Positions 17,264 to 27,436 of a DNA stretch of 64,000 nucleotides are shown here, piece by piece (position 1 is the first letter of the stretch; each line of letters opens with the position of its first letter). A program made the translations under genes and the position numbers. The stretch comes from Limnobacter alexandrii (lineage in GTDB: Bacteria > Pseudomonadota > Gammaproteobacteria > Burkholderiales > Burkholderiaceae_B): NCBI RefSeq assembly GCF_005871185.1, contig NZ_SWKN01000008.1:310001-374000 (forward strand). Direction: 5' to 3'. A model generated the notes under the pieces. It did not search any database, was not told the origin of the DNA, and worked only from the letters and a program-made list of their open reading frames with translations.

Positions 17264-18334
17264 ATGAATGAAAATCGTGCCATGAGCAATACTGAATCGT
17301 CAGATGCCAGTGCAGGTCAAGATGTGAAACCGGAGCAATTGAGTGGCTCTGTCGCCGAAAAGCACCCTAATCTGACTCTGCTTGAGTCCGGTCAAAACCC
17401 CGGAGAAATTCTTCGTGCTGCGCGCGAGAAGGCTGGGCTCAGCCTGAGCGACATCAGCGCCCAAACCAAAATCAATGAACGCCAGCTTGAAGCCATCGAA
17501 AGTGGCGACGTTGGGCGCCTGCCACCTGAAACCTTTGCCAAGGCTTTCATCAAAAGCTATTGCAAAGCCCTCAAGATGGATCCGGCACCTGTGATCATGT
17601 CTTTTGGTTTTTCCGAGGGCAGTGCCCCGGTTAAAGCCACCCGCTCAACCCAGCCTGAGGGCAGCCGCCCTGAGCCGCTTGAGCCAAAGATGCCCAACAG
17701 TTCCAAGCGCCTGTCCACTTTGAACTTTGACCGCAAAACAGGCAAGAAGTCGCTCAGTTACGGTATCGTGCTGGCGGCTGTGGTTGTCATGGCTGTGTTT
17801 TACATCCCGGTGTTCATGTCTGGTCAAGACGTTGCAGTGGGCGAAGCTGAAGTGATTGAACCCAACGAGGCGCCTGTGGCTGTCGCTCCGGCACCTGATA
17901 CTGCGGTGCAGTCTGAAGGTTCACTGCCCTTGGGCCTGGGAGCACCAGCCACAGCTGGCGACACCGCTGTTTTCCCGGCTTTGCAACAGCCACAAGCTGC
18001 TGCACCTGAAGGCCAAGCCTTGGCGCCTGCGGCAACCCCCGCAACTCCTGCACCAGCTGCCGCGCCTGCTGCAACAGCGCCCGCGCTTGCTGGCGGTGAG
18101 GGCGTGTTGCGCTTTAATTTCCAGGAACAATCTTGGGTTACTGTTCGTGATGCGAACGACAAAGTATTGATTTCCCAGCTCAACGATGGTGGCAGTAATC
18201 TGGAAGTGAAGGGCCAGGCGCCTTTTAAGCTGATTGTTGGTAACGCCAAGGCGGTGAGTGTTTCCAGCAATGGCACACCGGTTGATTTGACTTCATCCAT
18301 TCGTGGCGAAGTGGCGCGTATCACCGTTCAGTAA
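17264..18334 (+). CDS. rodZ: Cytoskeleton/cell-shape protein RodZ
   Basis: RodZ links MreB filaments to the elongation machinery. The 356-residue protein has a cytoplasmic HTH domain (residues about 45-115: GEILRAAREKAGLSLSDISAQTKINERQLEAIESGD). A single transmembrane helix follows (YGIVLAAVVVMAVFYIPVF), then a long Pro/Ala-rich periplasmic linker and a C-terminal DUF4115 beta domain (LRFNFQEQSWVTVRDANDKVL). The ATG at 17264 has GGAAAG six bases upstream; a GTG at 17237 and an ATG at 17282 are alternatives. Gene order rodZ-ispG-hisS-yfgM-bamB-der is the standard one. Confidence 0.92.
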   Translation: MNENRAMSNTESSDASAGQDVKPEQLSGSVAEKHPNLTLLESGQNPGEILRAAREKAGLSLSDISAQTKINERQLEAIESGDVGRLPPETFAKAFIKSYCKALKMDPAPVIMSFGFSEGSAPVKATRSTQPEGSRPEPLEPKMPNSSKRLSTLNFDRKTGKKSLSYGIVLAAVVVMAVFYIPVFMSGQDVAVGEAEVIEPNEAPVAVAPAPDTAVQSEGSLPLGLGAPATAGDTAVFPALQQPQAAAPEGQALAPAATPATPAPAAAPAATAPALAGGEGVLRFNFQEQSWVTVRDANDKVLISQLNDGGSNLEVKGQAPFKLIVGNAKAVSVSSNGTPVDLTSSIRGEVARITVQ

Positions 18335-18342
18335 TACCAGCA

Positions 18343-18360
18343 GGGGGCCAAACAGCCCCC
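18343..18360 (+). terminator. Weak terminator-like hairpin between rodZ and ispG
   Basis: GGGGGC (18343-18348) and GCCCCC (18355-18360) form a stem around CAAACA. The tail GCTTCCTTAG is only weakly T-rich, so it probably attenuates or protects the 3' end rather than stopping all transcription. Confidence 0.4.
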
Positions 18361-18400
18361 GCTTCCTTAGTAACCCGTCTATATCTGCCAGAAGTTCATC

Positions 18401-19648
18401 GTGATTCCAAATACCCCCTTGAAGCGACACAAAACCCATCAAGTGGATGTCCGCTGGAAAGAACATGTTGTGTCTATCGGCGGCGGTTCTCCTGTTTTGG
18501 TGCAGTCGATGACCAACACCGACACGGCTGATGCCCTGAACACGGCTTTACAAATCAAGGCTTTGTATCTTGCCGGCAGCGAGATGGTTCGTATCACGGT
18601 GAACAATGACGCGTCTGCGGAGGCTGTGCCTTACATTCGCGAGCAGTTGGACAAAATGCGAATTCCGGTGCCTTTGGTGGGCGATTTTCATTACAACGGG
18701 CATTTGTTGCTTCAAAAATACCCGGACTGCGCAAAGGCACTGTCCAAGTACCGAATCAATCCCGGCAACGTGGGGTCTTCCCGGTCGCGTGATGACAATT
18801 TCGCTGCCATGATTTCAATTGCCGCCGAGCATGACAAGCCTGTTCGCATTGGTGTGAACTGGGGCAGCCTGGATCAAAACCTGTTGGCCCGCATGATGGA
18901 CGAAAACGGCAAAAAAGCCGACCCCTTGCCGGCGCAACAACTCATGTACCAAGCCCTGATTGAATCGGCGGTCAGCAGTGCGCACAAGGCGGTCGAGCTT
19001 GGTTTGCCAGCCAATAAAATCGTGTTGTCCTGCAAGGTAAGCCAGGTTCAAGACCTGATCGCGGTGTACCGCGAACTGGCGGGCCGAAGCGAATTTCCCC
19101 TTCACCTTGGTTTGACCGAGGCTGGCATGGGCACCAAAGGCATCGTGGCTTCTACAGCCGCCTTGGCCGTGTTGCTGCAAGAAGGCATTGGTGACACCAT
19201 TCGGGTGTCGCTGACGCCCGAGCCCAATGGTGACCGTTGCAAGGAAGTGCTTGTTGGTCAGGAAATTTTGCAGTCGCTGGGTTTGCGGGCTTTCACGCCG
19301 CAGGTCATTGCCTGCCCCGGCTGTGGCCGTACCACCAGCACTGTGTTTCAGGAACTGGCGGATCAAATTCAAACCTACCTGCGCGATCAAATGCCGATCT
19401 GGAAAAACCAGTATGTCGGTGTTGAGGAAATGAAAGTGGCTGTCATGGGCTGCGTGGTCAACGGGCCGGGCGAGAGCAAACATGCCGACATCGGCATCTC
19501 ATTGCCGGGCACTGGCGAAGCACCTTCCGCCCCCGTGTTTTTGGATGGCAAGCGCACAGTAACCTTGAAAGGCGAGAATATTGCCCAGGAATTTCAGGCG
19601 ATTGTGCAGCGTTATGTTGAGCAAAGGTACGCCGGCGGCAACAAGTAG
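18401..19648 (+). CDS. ispG: 4-hydroxy-3-methylbut-2-enyl diphosphate synthase
   Basis: IspG is the [4Fe-4S] enzyme of the MEP isoprenoid pathway that reduces methylerythritol cyclodiphosphate. The 415-residue protein has an N-terminal TIM-barrel part ([21 protein letters not shown], then RINPGNVGS). The cluster-binding C-terminal domain has [13 protein letters not shown] and [22 protein letters not shown]. The GTG at 18401 is the first start that gives the family N-terminus; no ATG is near. It is followed 50 bases later by hisS. Confidence 0.95.
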   Translation: MIPNTPLKRHKTHQVDVRWKEHVVSIGGGSPVLVQSMTNTDTADALNTALQIKALYLAGSEMVRITVNNDASAEAVPYIREQLDKMRIPVPLVGDFHYNGHLLLQKYPDCAKALSKYRINPGNVGSSRSRDDNFAAMISIAAEHDKPVRIGVNWGSLDQNLLARMMDENGKKADPLPAQQLMYQALIESAVSSAHKAVELGLPANKIVLSCKVSQVQDLIAVYRELAGRSEFPLHLGLTEAGMGTKGIVASTAALAVLLQEGIGDTIRVSLTPEPNGDRCKEVLVGQEILQSLGLRAFTPQVIACPGCGRTTSTVFQELADQIQTYLRDQMPIWKNQYVGVEEMKVAVMGCVVNGPGESKHADIGISLPGTGEAPSAPVFLDGKRTVTLKGENIAQEFQAIVQRYVEQRYAGGNK

Positions 19649-19698
19649 CCCAAGAATAGGCGACAATACCGGGTTGAGAAATTAAGTTGAATGCGTCA

Positions 19699-21024
19699 AT
19701 GAGTCATCCTGAGTCGCCGGAACAATCCAAAGCCAAAAAGCAACCCCGACTTCAATCCGTCAAGGGAATGAACGATGTATTGCCTGTAGAAGGCATTCAT
19801 TGGGAAAACCTTGAGGTCATGCTTCGCGAGTGGCTGACCTCTTATGGTTACCGCTTGATCAAAACCCCTGTGCTCGAGCCCACGTCGCTGTTTCGTCGTG
19901 GTATCGGTGAAGTCACTGACATCGTCGAGAAAGAGATGTTCAGCTTCGTTGATCGCTTGAACGGCGATGAACTCACCTTGCGCCCGGAGTTTACTGCAGG
20001 CATTGCACGCGCCACAATTCAGCACAACTTGACCTATGCAGCACCTCAGCGCGTGTACTCCATGGGGCCGGTGTTTCGCCATGAACGGCCGCAGCGCGGG
20101 CGTTACAGGCAGTTTCATCAATTGGACGTGGAGGCACTGGGTTTCGCCGGGCCTGACATTGATGCGGAACTGATCGTGATGCTTTCACGCCTGTGGCGTG
20201 AAATGGGCCTTGACGATGTGCGGCTTGAAATCAACTGCCTGGGTGAAGCGCCAGAGCGGCTGGCCCACCGGCAAGCATTGATCACCTATTTTGAGGCGCA
20301 TGCCGACTTGCTTGATGAAGACGCCAAACGCCGTTTGCACAGCAACCCCTTGCGTATTCTGGATACGAAAAACCCCACCATGCAAGACATGGTGAATGGT
20401 GCACCCCGTTTGTCGGAGTTTTTAGGCTCAGATTCCCTGGCGCATTACCAGGGTGTAAAACGCCTGCTCGATGATGCCGGTGTGCAGTATATTGAAAACC
20501 CGCGCCTGGTCCGTGGTCTGGATTACTACAACCTCACTGTGTTCGAGTGGATTACCGACGCCTTGGGAACTCAGGGTACTATTTGTGGCGGCGGCAGGTA
20601 CGATGGCTTGATCGAAATTCTGGGTGGCAAGCCCACGCCTGCCATAGGATTTGCGATTGGCCTGGAACGTTTGCTCGAGTTATACCTCGAAGTCAATCAG
20701 CCCGATGACACGGCCGACCTGGATGTGTATGTTGTGCATCAAGGTGAGGGCACGGCTCGCCGTGCGTTTACCCTGGCCGAAGAACTTCGCGATGCCGGCT
20801 TTGCAGTGGTGCTGCATGCGGGTGGTGGCGGGTTTAAAAGCCAGATGAAACGCGCCGATGTCAGTGGTGCTGCGGTGGCAGTCATTCTGGGCGAGAACGA
20901 ATTGCATGCAGGCACTGCAGCAGTGAAATTGCTGCGTGGCGAGAGCAAACAGGAAGAATTCAAACAAGAGGGATTGGCCGAAGCCATTTTCGGTCTGCTT
21001 TACGGAGAAGGAGAGGAGTCTTGA
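19699..21024 (+). CDS. hisS: Histidyl-tRNA synthetase
   Basis: HisS charges tRNA-His. The class II synthetase motifs are present: motif 1 region [17 protein letters not shown], motif 2 [21 protein letters not shown], the histidine-specific blocks [15 protein letters not shown] and GGGRYDGL, and motif 3 [15 protein letters not shown]. The C-terminal anticodon-binding domain is at about residues 340-430 ([18 protein letters not shown]). The ATG at 19699 gives 441 residues; an in-frame TTG at 19687 is possible. The stop overlaps the next gene's TTG start as TTGA, implying coupled translation. Confidence 0.96.
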   Translation: MSHPESPEQSKAKKQPRLQSVKGMNDVLPVEGIHWENLEVMLREWLTSYGYRLIKTPVLEPTSLFRRGIGEVTDIVEKEMFSFVDRLNGDELTLRPEFTAGIARATIQHNLTYAAPQRVYSMGPVFRHERPQRGRYRQFHQLDVEALGFAGPDIDAELIVMLSRLWREMGLDDVRLEINCLGEAPERLAHRQALITYFEAHADLLDEDAKRRLHSNPLRILDTKNPTMQDMVNGAPRLSEFLGSDSLAHYQGVKRLLDDAGVQYIENPRLVRGLDYYNLTVFEWITDALGTQGTICGGGRYDGLIEILGGKPTPAIGFAIGLERLLELYLEVNQPDDTADLDVYVVHQGEGTARRAFTLAEELRDAGFAVVLHAGGGGFKSQMKRADVSGAAVAVILGENELHAGTAAVKLLRGESKQEEFKQEGLAEAIFGLLYGEGEES

Positions 21025-21665
21025 GTCGATACAGCCTTGAAGAACAAGAACAACTGGCCAGTTTGAAGGCATTCTGGTCCAAATACGGCAGTTTCATTCT
21101 GACCGTGTTGATTCTTGTGTTCGGTGCCTTTGCCTTGAACAACGGCTGGAAATGGTGGCAGGCGCGCCAGTCCACTGAGTCGGTTGTGGTGTACGAACGT
21201 CTGGAAGCTGCAACTCGCGAGGGCGATATCGAACTGGTGGGAGAAATCCAGAAAACCCTGTTTGAAGAACATGCAGGTTCACCCTACGCACAGCGTGGTG
21301 CTCTTCTTGCGGCCAAAGCCTTTTTTGATGAAGGCAAGCTCGATGAGGCAAAGGCATCACTGAAGTGGGCCTCTGACGAAGCCAAACTGGATGAATATGC
21401 AGCAACAGCCCGTTTGATGCTGGCTGGCATATTGATTGAGCAATCCGAGTTCGATGCCGCCAAAGCCGCTTTGAGCGAAAACTATCCCGGATTCGAAGGC
21501 TTGTTCCACGACCGCCTTGGTGATTTGGCCCTGGCCCAAAAAGACGTGGCGACCGCTCGCAAAGAATATGAACTGGCGTTAAGCACCATTCAAACCGACA
21601 GCCCCTGGAAGCAGGTCATTGAGCGCAAAATCAGCGCCTTGCCCAAACTGGAGGCCAAACAATGA
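21021..21665 (+). CDS. yfgM: YfgM-like TPR membrane protein (ancillary SecYEG translocon/BamB-linked)
   Basis: YfgM-family proteins are single-pass inner-membrane proteins with periplasmic tetratricopeptide repeats that associate with the Sec translocon and periplasmic chaperones. The 214-residue sequence has a short cytoplasmic N-terminus ([19 protein letters not shown]), a transmembrane helix ([21 protein letters not shown]) and TPR-like helices to the end ([16 protein letters not shown], then [22 protein letters not shown]). The TTG start is coupled to hisS and the stop is coupled to bamB as ATGA. Position between hisS and bamB is diagnostic for the family. Confidence 0.9.
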   Translation: MSRYSLEEQEQLASLKAFWSKYGSFILTVLILVFGAFALNNGWKWWQARQSTESVVVYERLEAATREGDIELVGEIQKTLFEEHAGSPYAQRGALLAAKAFFDEGKLDEAKASLKWASDEAKLDEYAATARLMLAGILIEQSEFDAAKAALSENYPGFEGLFHDRLGDLALAQKDVATARKEYELALSTIQTDSPWKQVIERKISALPKLEAKQ

Positions 21666-22840
21666 GTGCACCCATGAAGCAAGTCATTAAAGTTTCCTCT
21701 CTTGTCGCCGTTCTGGCCTTGCTGGGTGGCTGTGCTGCCATCAGTTCAACCATGAGCAGCTTGAACCCCTTTGGCAGCAGTGCTGTGAAGCCTGCGGAGT
21801 TGCAGTCTTTTACGCCGCAACTGAAAATTGCCAATGCCTGGTCTGTGGATGTAGGTGACTCCGAGCAGGGCAGTTTTACGCCAGTGTTGCTTGAGTCCAC
21901 TGTTTACGCAGCGTCGGAAGAAGGCCAGTTGGTGGCAATCGACAAAGCCACGGGCAAAACAAAATGGAAAGTGAAAGTGGGAGCCGAGCTGAAAGCGGGT
22001 GTGGCTGCCACGCTTGACACCATCGCCGTGATCGATGTGAACAACAATCTGGTTGCGTTTGATGCCAATGGCAAACAAAAATGGCAAGTCGGTGTGGGCG
22101 CTGATGTAAGCAGTGTGCCCGTGGGTGCAGCGGGCACCATTCTGGTTCGCGGCATCGATTTTTCAGTGATTGCTTATTCCGCTTCAAATGGCGCACAACG
22201 CTGGAAGTACACGCGCCAATTGCCCCCGCTGACATTGCGAGTCAACACCCCTGTGGATGTGAACAATGCACGCGTGTATGCGGGTTTCCCGGGTGGCCGT
22301 TTGGTTGCACTCGACCTGAGCGCAGGCACTGTGGTGTGGGAAGGCACCTTGGCTACACCCACTGGAACCACTGAAATCGAACGCATCACCGATGTAACCG
22401 GTACTCCGATTTATAACTTCCGTGAAGTGTGCGCCGCCGCGTTTCAAGGCAAGGTGGGTTGTCTGGATTCAGTCAGCGCTCGTCCCATTTGGACCACCGA
22501 TTTTTCCGCACCCAGTGGCGCTTCTGTCGATGACCGTTACATGATTGCCCCCAATGAATTGGGCGATTTGTTTGCTTTCTCACGCAGTGGCGGCAAGCAG
22601 GTTTGGAAAATTGAAAACTTCCAGAGTCGCCAGCCAACTACACCGACTGTGATAGGTCGTGCGGTGGCCGTGGGTGACTACGAAGGCTATGTTCATTTCA
22701 TTGATCGAGACACCGGCAAAACCATTGCGCGAACGAAAGTGGGTTCAACCGCTTTTGCCAGCCAGCCTGTGCCTGCTGAAACCGATGCGCTGATTGTGCA
22801 ATCGCGTGGTGGCAGTGTGGCCCTGATATCTGTCCAGTAA
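21662..22840 (+). CDS. bamB: Outer membrane assembly lipoprotein BamB
   Basis: BamB is a lipoprotein of the BAM complex that inserts beta-barrel proteins in the outer membrane. The 392-residue protein has a signal peptide with lipobox LGGC (Cys24). A PQQ-like eight-bladed propeller follows, visible as repeats such as GQLVAIDKATGKTKWKVKVG, NLVAFDANGKQKWQVGVG and GRLVALDLSAGTVVWEG. The first start (MSAPMKQ) overlaps the previous stop as ATGA. The gene lies directly upstream of der with an eight-base gap, as is typical. Confidence 0.95.
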   Translation: MSAPMKQVIKVSSLVAVLALLGGCAAISSTMSSLNPFGSSAVKPAELQSFTPQLKIANAWSVDVGDSEQGSFTPVLLESTVYAASEEGQLVAIDKATGKTKWKVKVGAELKAGVAATLDTIAVIDVNNNLVAFDANGKQKWQVGVGADVSSVPVGAAGTILVRGIDFSVIAYSASNGAQRWKYTRQLPPLTLRVNTPVDVNNARVYAGFPGGRLVALDLSAGTVVWEGTLATPTGTTEIERITDVTGTPIYNFREVCAAAFQGKVGCLDSVSARPIWTTDFSAPSGASVDDRYMIAPNELGDLFAFSRSGGKQVWKIENFQSRQPTTPTVIGRAVAVGDYEGYVHFIDRDTGKTIARTKVGSTAFASQPVPAETDALIVQSRGGSVALISVQ

Positions 22841-22848
22841 AGTAAAAC

Positions 22849-24174
22849 ATGAAACCTGTCATTGCCCTGGTTGGGCGCCCGAACGTAGGCAAGTCCACAT
22901 TGTTCAATCGTTTGACCCGAACAAGAGACGCCCTGGTGGCCAACCAGCCAGGCTTAACCCGTGATCGCCATTACGGTGTTGGCCGAATTGGACCCCGTGA
23001 ATATTTGGTGGTGGACACCGGCGGGCTGGAGCCCGTTGCCAAAGACGGCATTTACGCTGAAATGGCCAAACAAAGCAGGCAAGCGATTGTTGAGTCTGAT
23101 TTGGTGTTGTTTCTGGTGGATGGTCGCCAGGGTGTAACCCCGCACGACCACGTGATTGCAGCCGAGTTGCGCAAGGCCAAACGCGACGTTATTTTGGTCG
23201 TGAACAAAACCGAGGGCTACACGCACTCGATGGCTGCTGCTGATTTCTTTGAATTGGGTTTGGGTGAGCCCGAGACCATTTCCGCAAGTCACGGTGATGG
23301 TGTGCGCCAGTTGATGGACATGGCTTGTGAAAAGCTGCCGGTATTGCCCGAGGATGAAGAGGGCGGAAGGCGCATCAAGGTGGCCATTGCCGGTCGTCCG
23401 AATGTGGGCAAGTCCACCATGATCAATACCTTGTTGGGCGAAGAGCGCGTGATCGCCTTTGACATGCCGGGCACCACCCGTGACAGCATCTACATCGATT
23501 TCGAACGCAACGACAAGCCTTATACCTTGATTGATACGGCTGGTTTGCGCAAACGCGGCAAAGTATTTGAGTCGGTAGAAAAGTTTTCAGTGATCAAAAC
23601 CCTGCAGGCCATTGAAGACGCCAATGTGGTGATTTTGATGCTGGACGCCCAGCAGGACATTTCTGATCAAGATGCCTCCATTGCAGGTTTTATCGTGGAG
23701 GCAGGGCGTTCTTTGGTTCTGGCCGTGAACAAATGGGACAGTCTGGACGACTATCGGAAAGACCGCATCAAGGTTGAGGTGGGTCGCAAGCTGACTTTCC
23801 TCAATTATGCAAAATTTCACTATGTGTCTGCGACCAAGCCCTTCGGTATCGCTGCCATGATGAAGTCTGTGGACGAGGCGCACGCTGCGGCTTTCGCCAA
23901 GTTGTCGACACCCAAGCTGACACGCCTGATCCAGGAGTGTGTTGAGCACCAGCAACCCCCTCGCAAGGGCATTTTCCGGCCCAAATTGCGTTATGCCCAC
24001 CAGGGCGGGCAGAATCCGCCCATTGTGATTGTTCACGGCACCGCTTTGGACGCCATTCCGGACAACTACAAGCGCTATCTCGAAACCCGCATTCGCGAGC
24101 GTTTCAAACTGGACGGAACGCCACTTCGGGTTGAGTTCCGAAGCAACGTCAACCCGTTTGACAAGAAAGATTAA
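22849..24174 (+). CDS. der: Ribosome assembly GTPase Der (EngA)
   Basis: Der is a tandem GTPase needed for 50S subunit maturation. The 441-residue protein carries two G domains. The first has [15 protein letters not shown] and DTGGLEP; the second has [27 protein letters not shown] and NKWD. A KH-like C-terminal domain ends it ([22 protein letters not shown]). It is the last gene of this run and converges on the Mpo1-like gene with an eight-base gap. In many Proteobacteria hfq and hflX follow der; here they do not. Confidence 0.97.
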   Translation: MKPVIALVGRPNVGKSTLFNRLTRTRDALVANQPGLTRDRHYGVGRIGPREYLVVDTGGLEPVAKDGIYAEMAKQSRQAIVESDLVLFLVDGRQGVTPHDHVIAAELRKAKRDVILVVNKTEGYTHSMAAADFFELGLGEPETISASHGDGVRQLMDMACEKLPVLPEDEEGGRRIKVAIAGRPNVGKSTMINTLLGEERVIAFDMPGTTRDSIYIDFERNDKPYTLIDTAGLRKRGKVFESVEKFSVIKTLQAIEDANVVILMLDAQQDISDQDASIAGFIVEAGRSLVLAVNKWDSLDDYRKDRIKVEVGRKLTFLNYAKFHYVSATKPFGIAAMMKSVDEAHAAAFAKLSTPKLTRLIQECVEHQQPPRKGIFRPKLRYAHQGGQNPPIVIVHGTALDAIPDNYKRYLETRIRERFKLDGTPLRVEFRSNVNPFDKKD

Positions 24175-24182
24175 CGCGAAAA

Positions 24183-24503
24183 TTAGAACGGAATTTTGCG
24201 GGTCAGGATGTCTTTGTACATCACCCAGTCACCCATGAAGCTGTAAAGCGGGTACTTGAATGTGGCGGGGCGGTTTTTCTCGAAGAAAAAGTGTCCAACC
24301 CATGCAAATGCGTACCCTGTCAGCAAACCATACAGCAGCCACATGGGCTGGCCTGTGGTGATCAGCTTGAACAAACACACCAGTGCCAGCGTTGAGCCCA
24401 CAAAATGCAGTCGGCGGCAAGTCAGGTTGTTGTGTTCAGCCAGGTAAAAAGGGTAAAAATCAGCAAAAGTCTGAAATCTGTTTCCGGTTTTTGGCATGCC
24501 CAT
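24183..24503 (-). CDS. Mpo1-like (DUF962) small membrane protein
   Basis: This 106-residue protein matches the DUF962/YGL010w family, whose yeast member Mpo1 is an iron-dependent dioxygenase in fatty-acid alpha-oxidation. The sequence has two hydrophobic hairpin segments (LHFVGSTLALVCLFKLITT and WLLYGLLTGYAFAWVGHFF), with family histidines in HNNLTCRRLHFVG and VGHFFFEKNRPATFKYPLYS. The bacterial role is not established; membrane lipid metabolism is likely from homology. It stands alone between der (convergent) and a CBS gene (divergent). Confidence 0.85.
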   Translation of the reverse strand: MGMPKTGNRFQTFADFYPFYLAEHNNLTCRRLHFVGSTLALVCLFKLITTGQPMWLLYGLLTGYAFAWVGHFFFEKNRPATFKYPLYSFMGDWVMYKDILTRKIPF

Positions 24504-24582
24504 GTCTCCATTTGTTTATTTTTAATCGTTGTAGTTTACATCCCTTGCCGCATCAGGCCTGTGTCTGCCCAGAAATTTGGAC

Positions 24583-24610
24583 TTGAAAGCTGCGTCATTT
24601 CGGGTAGGAT
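24583..24610 (+). promoter_or_regulatory. Candidate promoter of the CBS-domain gene
   Basis: TTGAAA (24583-24588) and TAGGAT (24605-24610) are 16 bases apart, 38 bases before the ATG, with a strong AGGAGG just before the gene. Confidence 0.45.
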
Positions 24611-24648
24611 GAATAAAACGACCATAAGAATATTTTAGGAGGTTTACG

Positions 24649-25122
24649 ATGCAAGTTAAAGAAGTCCTGCGTGTGAAGGGCAACACGCTTTTTACCGTTA
24701 CTCCAGAAACTCATTTGTCAGACTGCGTGGTTACCATGGCTGATCATGATGTGGGTTCACTGGTTGTGATGGACAAAGGGGCGCTGGCCGGCATCGTGAC
24801 CTTCCGCGAGGTTATTCGCGTGCTGGCCAAACGGCAAAAAGAGCACCGCACCGGCCCCACGCCGCCAGTGGCGGAGATCGTGGTTCGTGAGGTGATGAAC
24901 ACCGAGCCTACGGTGGCTACCTTGGATATGGAAGTGGACAGTCTTCGCAAATTGATGCTTGAGAACCACCAACGTTATTTGCCGGTCATGGATGGGAATA
25001 CCTTGTGCGGTGTTATTTCGTTCCACGATGTGGCCAAGGCGGTGCTCGAAGAGCAGGGTTTTGAGAACAAGATGTTGAAAGGCTATATTCGCGATTGGCC
25101 AATGGAAGAAAGCAGCAATTGA
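24649..25122 (+). CDS. Tandem CBS-domain protein
   Basis: The protein (157 residues) consists of two CBS motifs (about residues 1-62 and 78-150), which usually form one Bateman module binding adenine nucleotides. Blocks seen are TPETHLSDCVVTMADHDVGS and VVMDKGALAGIVTFREVIRV, then VREVMNTEPTVATLDMEVDS and LPVMDGNTLCGVISFHDVAK. No catalytic or DNA-binding domain is attached, so it probably senses energy state and acts through a partner. It has a near-perfect AGGAGG ribosome binding site, suggesting strong expression. The FAD-oxidoreductase gene follows after 32 bases. Confidence 0.9.
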   Translation: MQVKEVLRVKGNTLFTVTPETHLSDCVVTMADHDVGSLVVMDKGALAGIVTFREVIRVLAKRQKEHRTGPTPPVAEIVVREVMNTEPTVATLDMEVDSLRKLMLENHQRYLPVMDGNTLCGVISFHDVAKAVLEEQGFENKMLKGYIRDWPMEESSN

Positions 25123-25154
25123 GTTGAAACCGAAGCAGTACAGGTGGTATCAAA

Positions 25155-26183
25155 TTGAAGAAAAGAGTTGCGATTATCGGTGCAGGCATGTCGGGCTTGG
25201 CATGCGCACAGGAATTGGTTCAGCAGGGCCACGAGGTTACTTTGTTCGAGAAAAGTCGTGGTCCGGGTGGGCGCATGCCCACGCGTTGGCTGAATCGCGA
25301 CATCGATCCCCCTTTGGGCTTTGATCACGGAACCCAATATTTTCAGGCCTCGGCTCCCGCTTTTGTTCAATTGATCGATAAGGCTCAAAAAGCGGGTGCA
25401 GTAGCCCCTTGGGACGGCAAAGTTGTCAATTTGGGCTATGGTTTTTCTTCACCTCACCACAGCACCACCACACGCTGGGTCGGTACGCCTGGCATGGCCA
25501 GCCTGGCGCGCTTTATGGCGCATGGGCTGGATGTGCGCTTGCAATGCCGAGTCGCCGGGATGGCCCGAATTGAAGGCGCTTATCAACTGACCATTCATCT
25601 TGCAGATGGCACGGTGCGGGTTGAATCCGGTTTTGATGCAGTAGTAAGTGCAGTGCCTGCCGAGCAGGTTGTTCCCTTGTTTGAGGAAATCGATCAGCCT
25701 TTGGCGAGTCTGGCTTCCAGTGTTCAGTCGAATGTAACCTGGTCGGTCATGCTGACTCCCCGCGAGGCAGTCAAAGTTGATTTCGATGGGGCCTTCGTCG
25801 TGGACAGCCCCTTGGGCTGGATTTGTCGCGATTCCTCCAAACCGGGCAGGGCGGTGGGCGACCGCTGGATTTTGCAGGCCACAGCAGATTGGTCCCGACT
25901 TCATCAGGACTACGCTGCAGATGAAGTGGGCAAAATGTTGCTTGATGTGTTTTGCAACGTGACTGGCCAGCTGATTGAAGAACCTTTGACAATTTCCGCA
26001 CATCGCTGGCTGTACTCCTTGCCCAGCAACCCCGTGGGCATGCCATGCCATTTCAGCGAAGAGCACATGCTCGGCGCTTGCGGCGACTGGCTCAATGGTG
26101 CGCGTGTTGAAGATGCATTTTTGAGCGGCCACACACTGGGGCACCAGCTGTCAAATGCATTCGACAGCACCTTGATTCAGTAA
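25155..26183 (+). CDS. Renalase-like FAD/NAD(P)-dependent oxidoreductase
   Basis: The N-terminus KKRVAIIGAGMSGLACAQELVQQGHEVTLFEKSRG is a textbook dinucleotide-binding fold (GxGxxG, then the ribose-binding Glu). It is followed by the amine-oxidase/renalase motif GPGGRMPTRW and FDHGTQYFQA. The C-terminal block (HMLGACGDWLNGARVEDAFLSGHTLG) is the FAD-closing motif of this family. The protein has 342 residues and no signal peptide. Bacterial renalase-like enzymes oxidise dihydro-nicotinamide isomers or small amines; the substrate here is unknown. The TTG start is chosen since it gives the complete Rossmann fold; no ATG fits. Confidence 0.85.
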   Translation: MKKRVAIIGAGMSGLACAQELVQQGHEVTLFEKSRGPGGRMPTRWLNRDIDPPLGFDHGTQYFQASAPAFVQLIDKAQKAGAVAPWDGKVVNLGYGFSSPHHSTTTRWVGTPGMASLARFMAHGLDVRLQCRVAGMARIEGAYQLTIHLADGTVRVESGFDAVVSAVPAEQVVPLFEEIDQPLASLASSVQSNVTWSVMLTPREAVKVDFDGAFVVDSPLGWICRDSSKPGRAVGDRWILQATADWSRLHQDYAADEVGKMLLDVFCNVTGQLIEEPLTISAHRWLYSLPSNPVGMPCHFSEEHMLGACGDWLNGARVEDAFLSGHTLGHQLSNAFDSTLIQ

Positions 26184-26302
26184 CAACTCAGCCGCAAATA
26201 ATTGGTAATTGAGAAGTTGCAATTGAGCAAGGTCAACGCCCGCGCCGTTCAGGTGCGGGATATTCCGATAAAATAACGTTTTGCTTAATCGAGTGAACAC
26301 GC

Positions 26303-27409
26303 ATGTCCGGAAGCAGCCTGGGTCGCCTTTTTGTGGTCAGTAATTTTGGGGAAAGCCATGGGCCTGCCATTGGTTGCGTGGTGGATGGCTGCCCACCGGG
26401 CTTGCCACTGACTGAAGCAGATCTGCAGGCTGACCTCGATCGACGCAAGCCAGGCACTTCCCGCCATGTTACTCAGCGTCAGGAAGCCGATCAGGTTGAA
26501 ATTCTTTCCGGTGTGTTTGAAGGTATAACCACGGGCGCGCCGATTGGCCTGCTGATTCGCAATCAAGACCAGCGCAGCAAAGACTACGGCAATATCATGG
26601 ACACCTTTCGCCCCGGCCATGCTGATTACACTTACTGGCACAAGTACGGCATCCGTGATTATCGTGGAGGCGGTCGTTCATCAGCCCGCATGACCGCGCC
26701 CATGGTGGCTGCTGGCGCTATTGCGAAAAAATGGTTGCGCGGCAAGCTGGGCATCGAGATCCGAGGTTGCATGACTCAAATTGGTGAAGTGGACATTCCA
26801 TTTTCAAGCTGGGACGATGTGCACACCAACCCGTTCTTCGCGCCAAACAACGGCAAAGTCGCTGAGCTTGAGGCTTACATGGACGCCTTGAGAAAGTCGG
26901 GCGATTCCTGCGGTGCAGGCTTGCGTGTGCAGGCCACTGGTGTACCCGTGGGATTGGGTTCACCCTTGTACGACAAGCTGGATGCCGACATCGCCCATGC
27001 CATGATGAGCATTAATGCGGTGAAGGGTGTTGAAATTGGTGCGGGTTTCGCGTGTATTGCTCAAAAAGGCTCTGTGCATGGCGATGAGATGACCCCCGAG
27101 GGCTTTGGCTCAAATCACGCAGGCGGTATTCTGGGCGGCATTTCAACCGGGCAAGACATCGAAGTTCGCATGGCAATCAAGCCAACCTCCAGTATTCGTT
27201 TGCCCAGAAAGTCAATTGACAAGACAGGCAATCCGATCGAGGTTGAAACCTACGGTCGCCATGATCCCTGCGTTGGAATTCGGGCAACGCCCATTGCAGA
27301 GGCCATGCTGGCCTTGGTGATTATGGATCACCTGCTGGTGCACCGCGCGCAGTGCGCAGACGTCCAGGTGGATACACCTCAAATTCCCCCTGGTATTTCA
27401 AATTATTAA
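26303..27409 (+). CDS. aroC: Chorismate synthase
   Basis: AroC converts 5-enolpyruvylshikimate-3-phosphate to chorismate, with reduced FMN, feeding the tryptophan genes found later in the window. Family signatures are [21 protein letters not shown] at the N-terminus, [12 protein letters not shown]-type residues ([22 protein letters not shown]), and [14 protein letters not shown]. Late blocks are [18 protein letters not shown] and [18 protein letters not shown]. Length (368) is normal. The 119 bases upstream hold an AT-rich stretch but no certain promoter. Confidence 0.97.
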   Translation: MSGSSLGRLFVVSNFGESHGPAIGCVVDGCPPGLPLTEADLQADLDRRKPGTSRHVTQRQEADQVEILSGVFEGITTGAPIGLLIRNQDQRSKDYGNIMDTFRPGHADYTYWHKYGIRDYRGGGRSSARMTAPMVAAGAIAKKWLRGKLGIEIRGCMTQIGEVDIPFSSWDDVHTNPFFAPNNGKVAELEAYMDALRKSGDSCGAGLRVQATGVPVGLGSPLYDKLDADIAHAMMSINAVKGVEIGAGFACIAQKGSVHGDEMTPEGFGSNHAGGILGGISTGQDIEVRMAIKPTSSIRLPRKSIDKTGNPIEVETYGRHDPCVGIRATPIAEAMLALVIMDHLLVHRAQCADVQVDTPQIPPGISNY

Positions 27410-27436
27410 ACCGTCAACCTCAAAACGGGCAGGCAT

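Noticed and set aside
24405-24638. 77-codon plus-strand frame before the CBS gene
   Set aside because: Overlaps the Mpo1-like gene and contains the CBS gene promoter; no ribosome binding site and no homology pattern.
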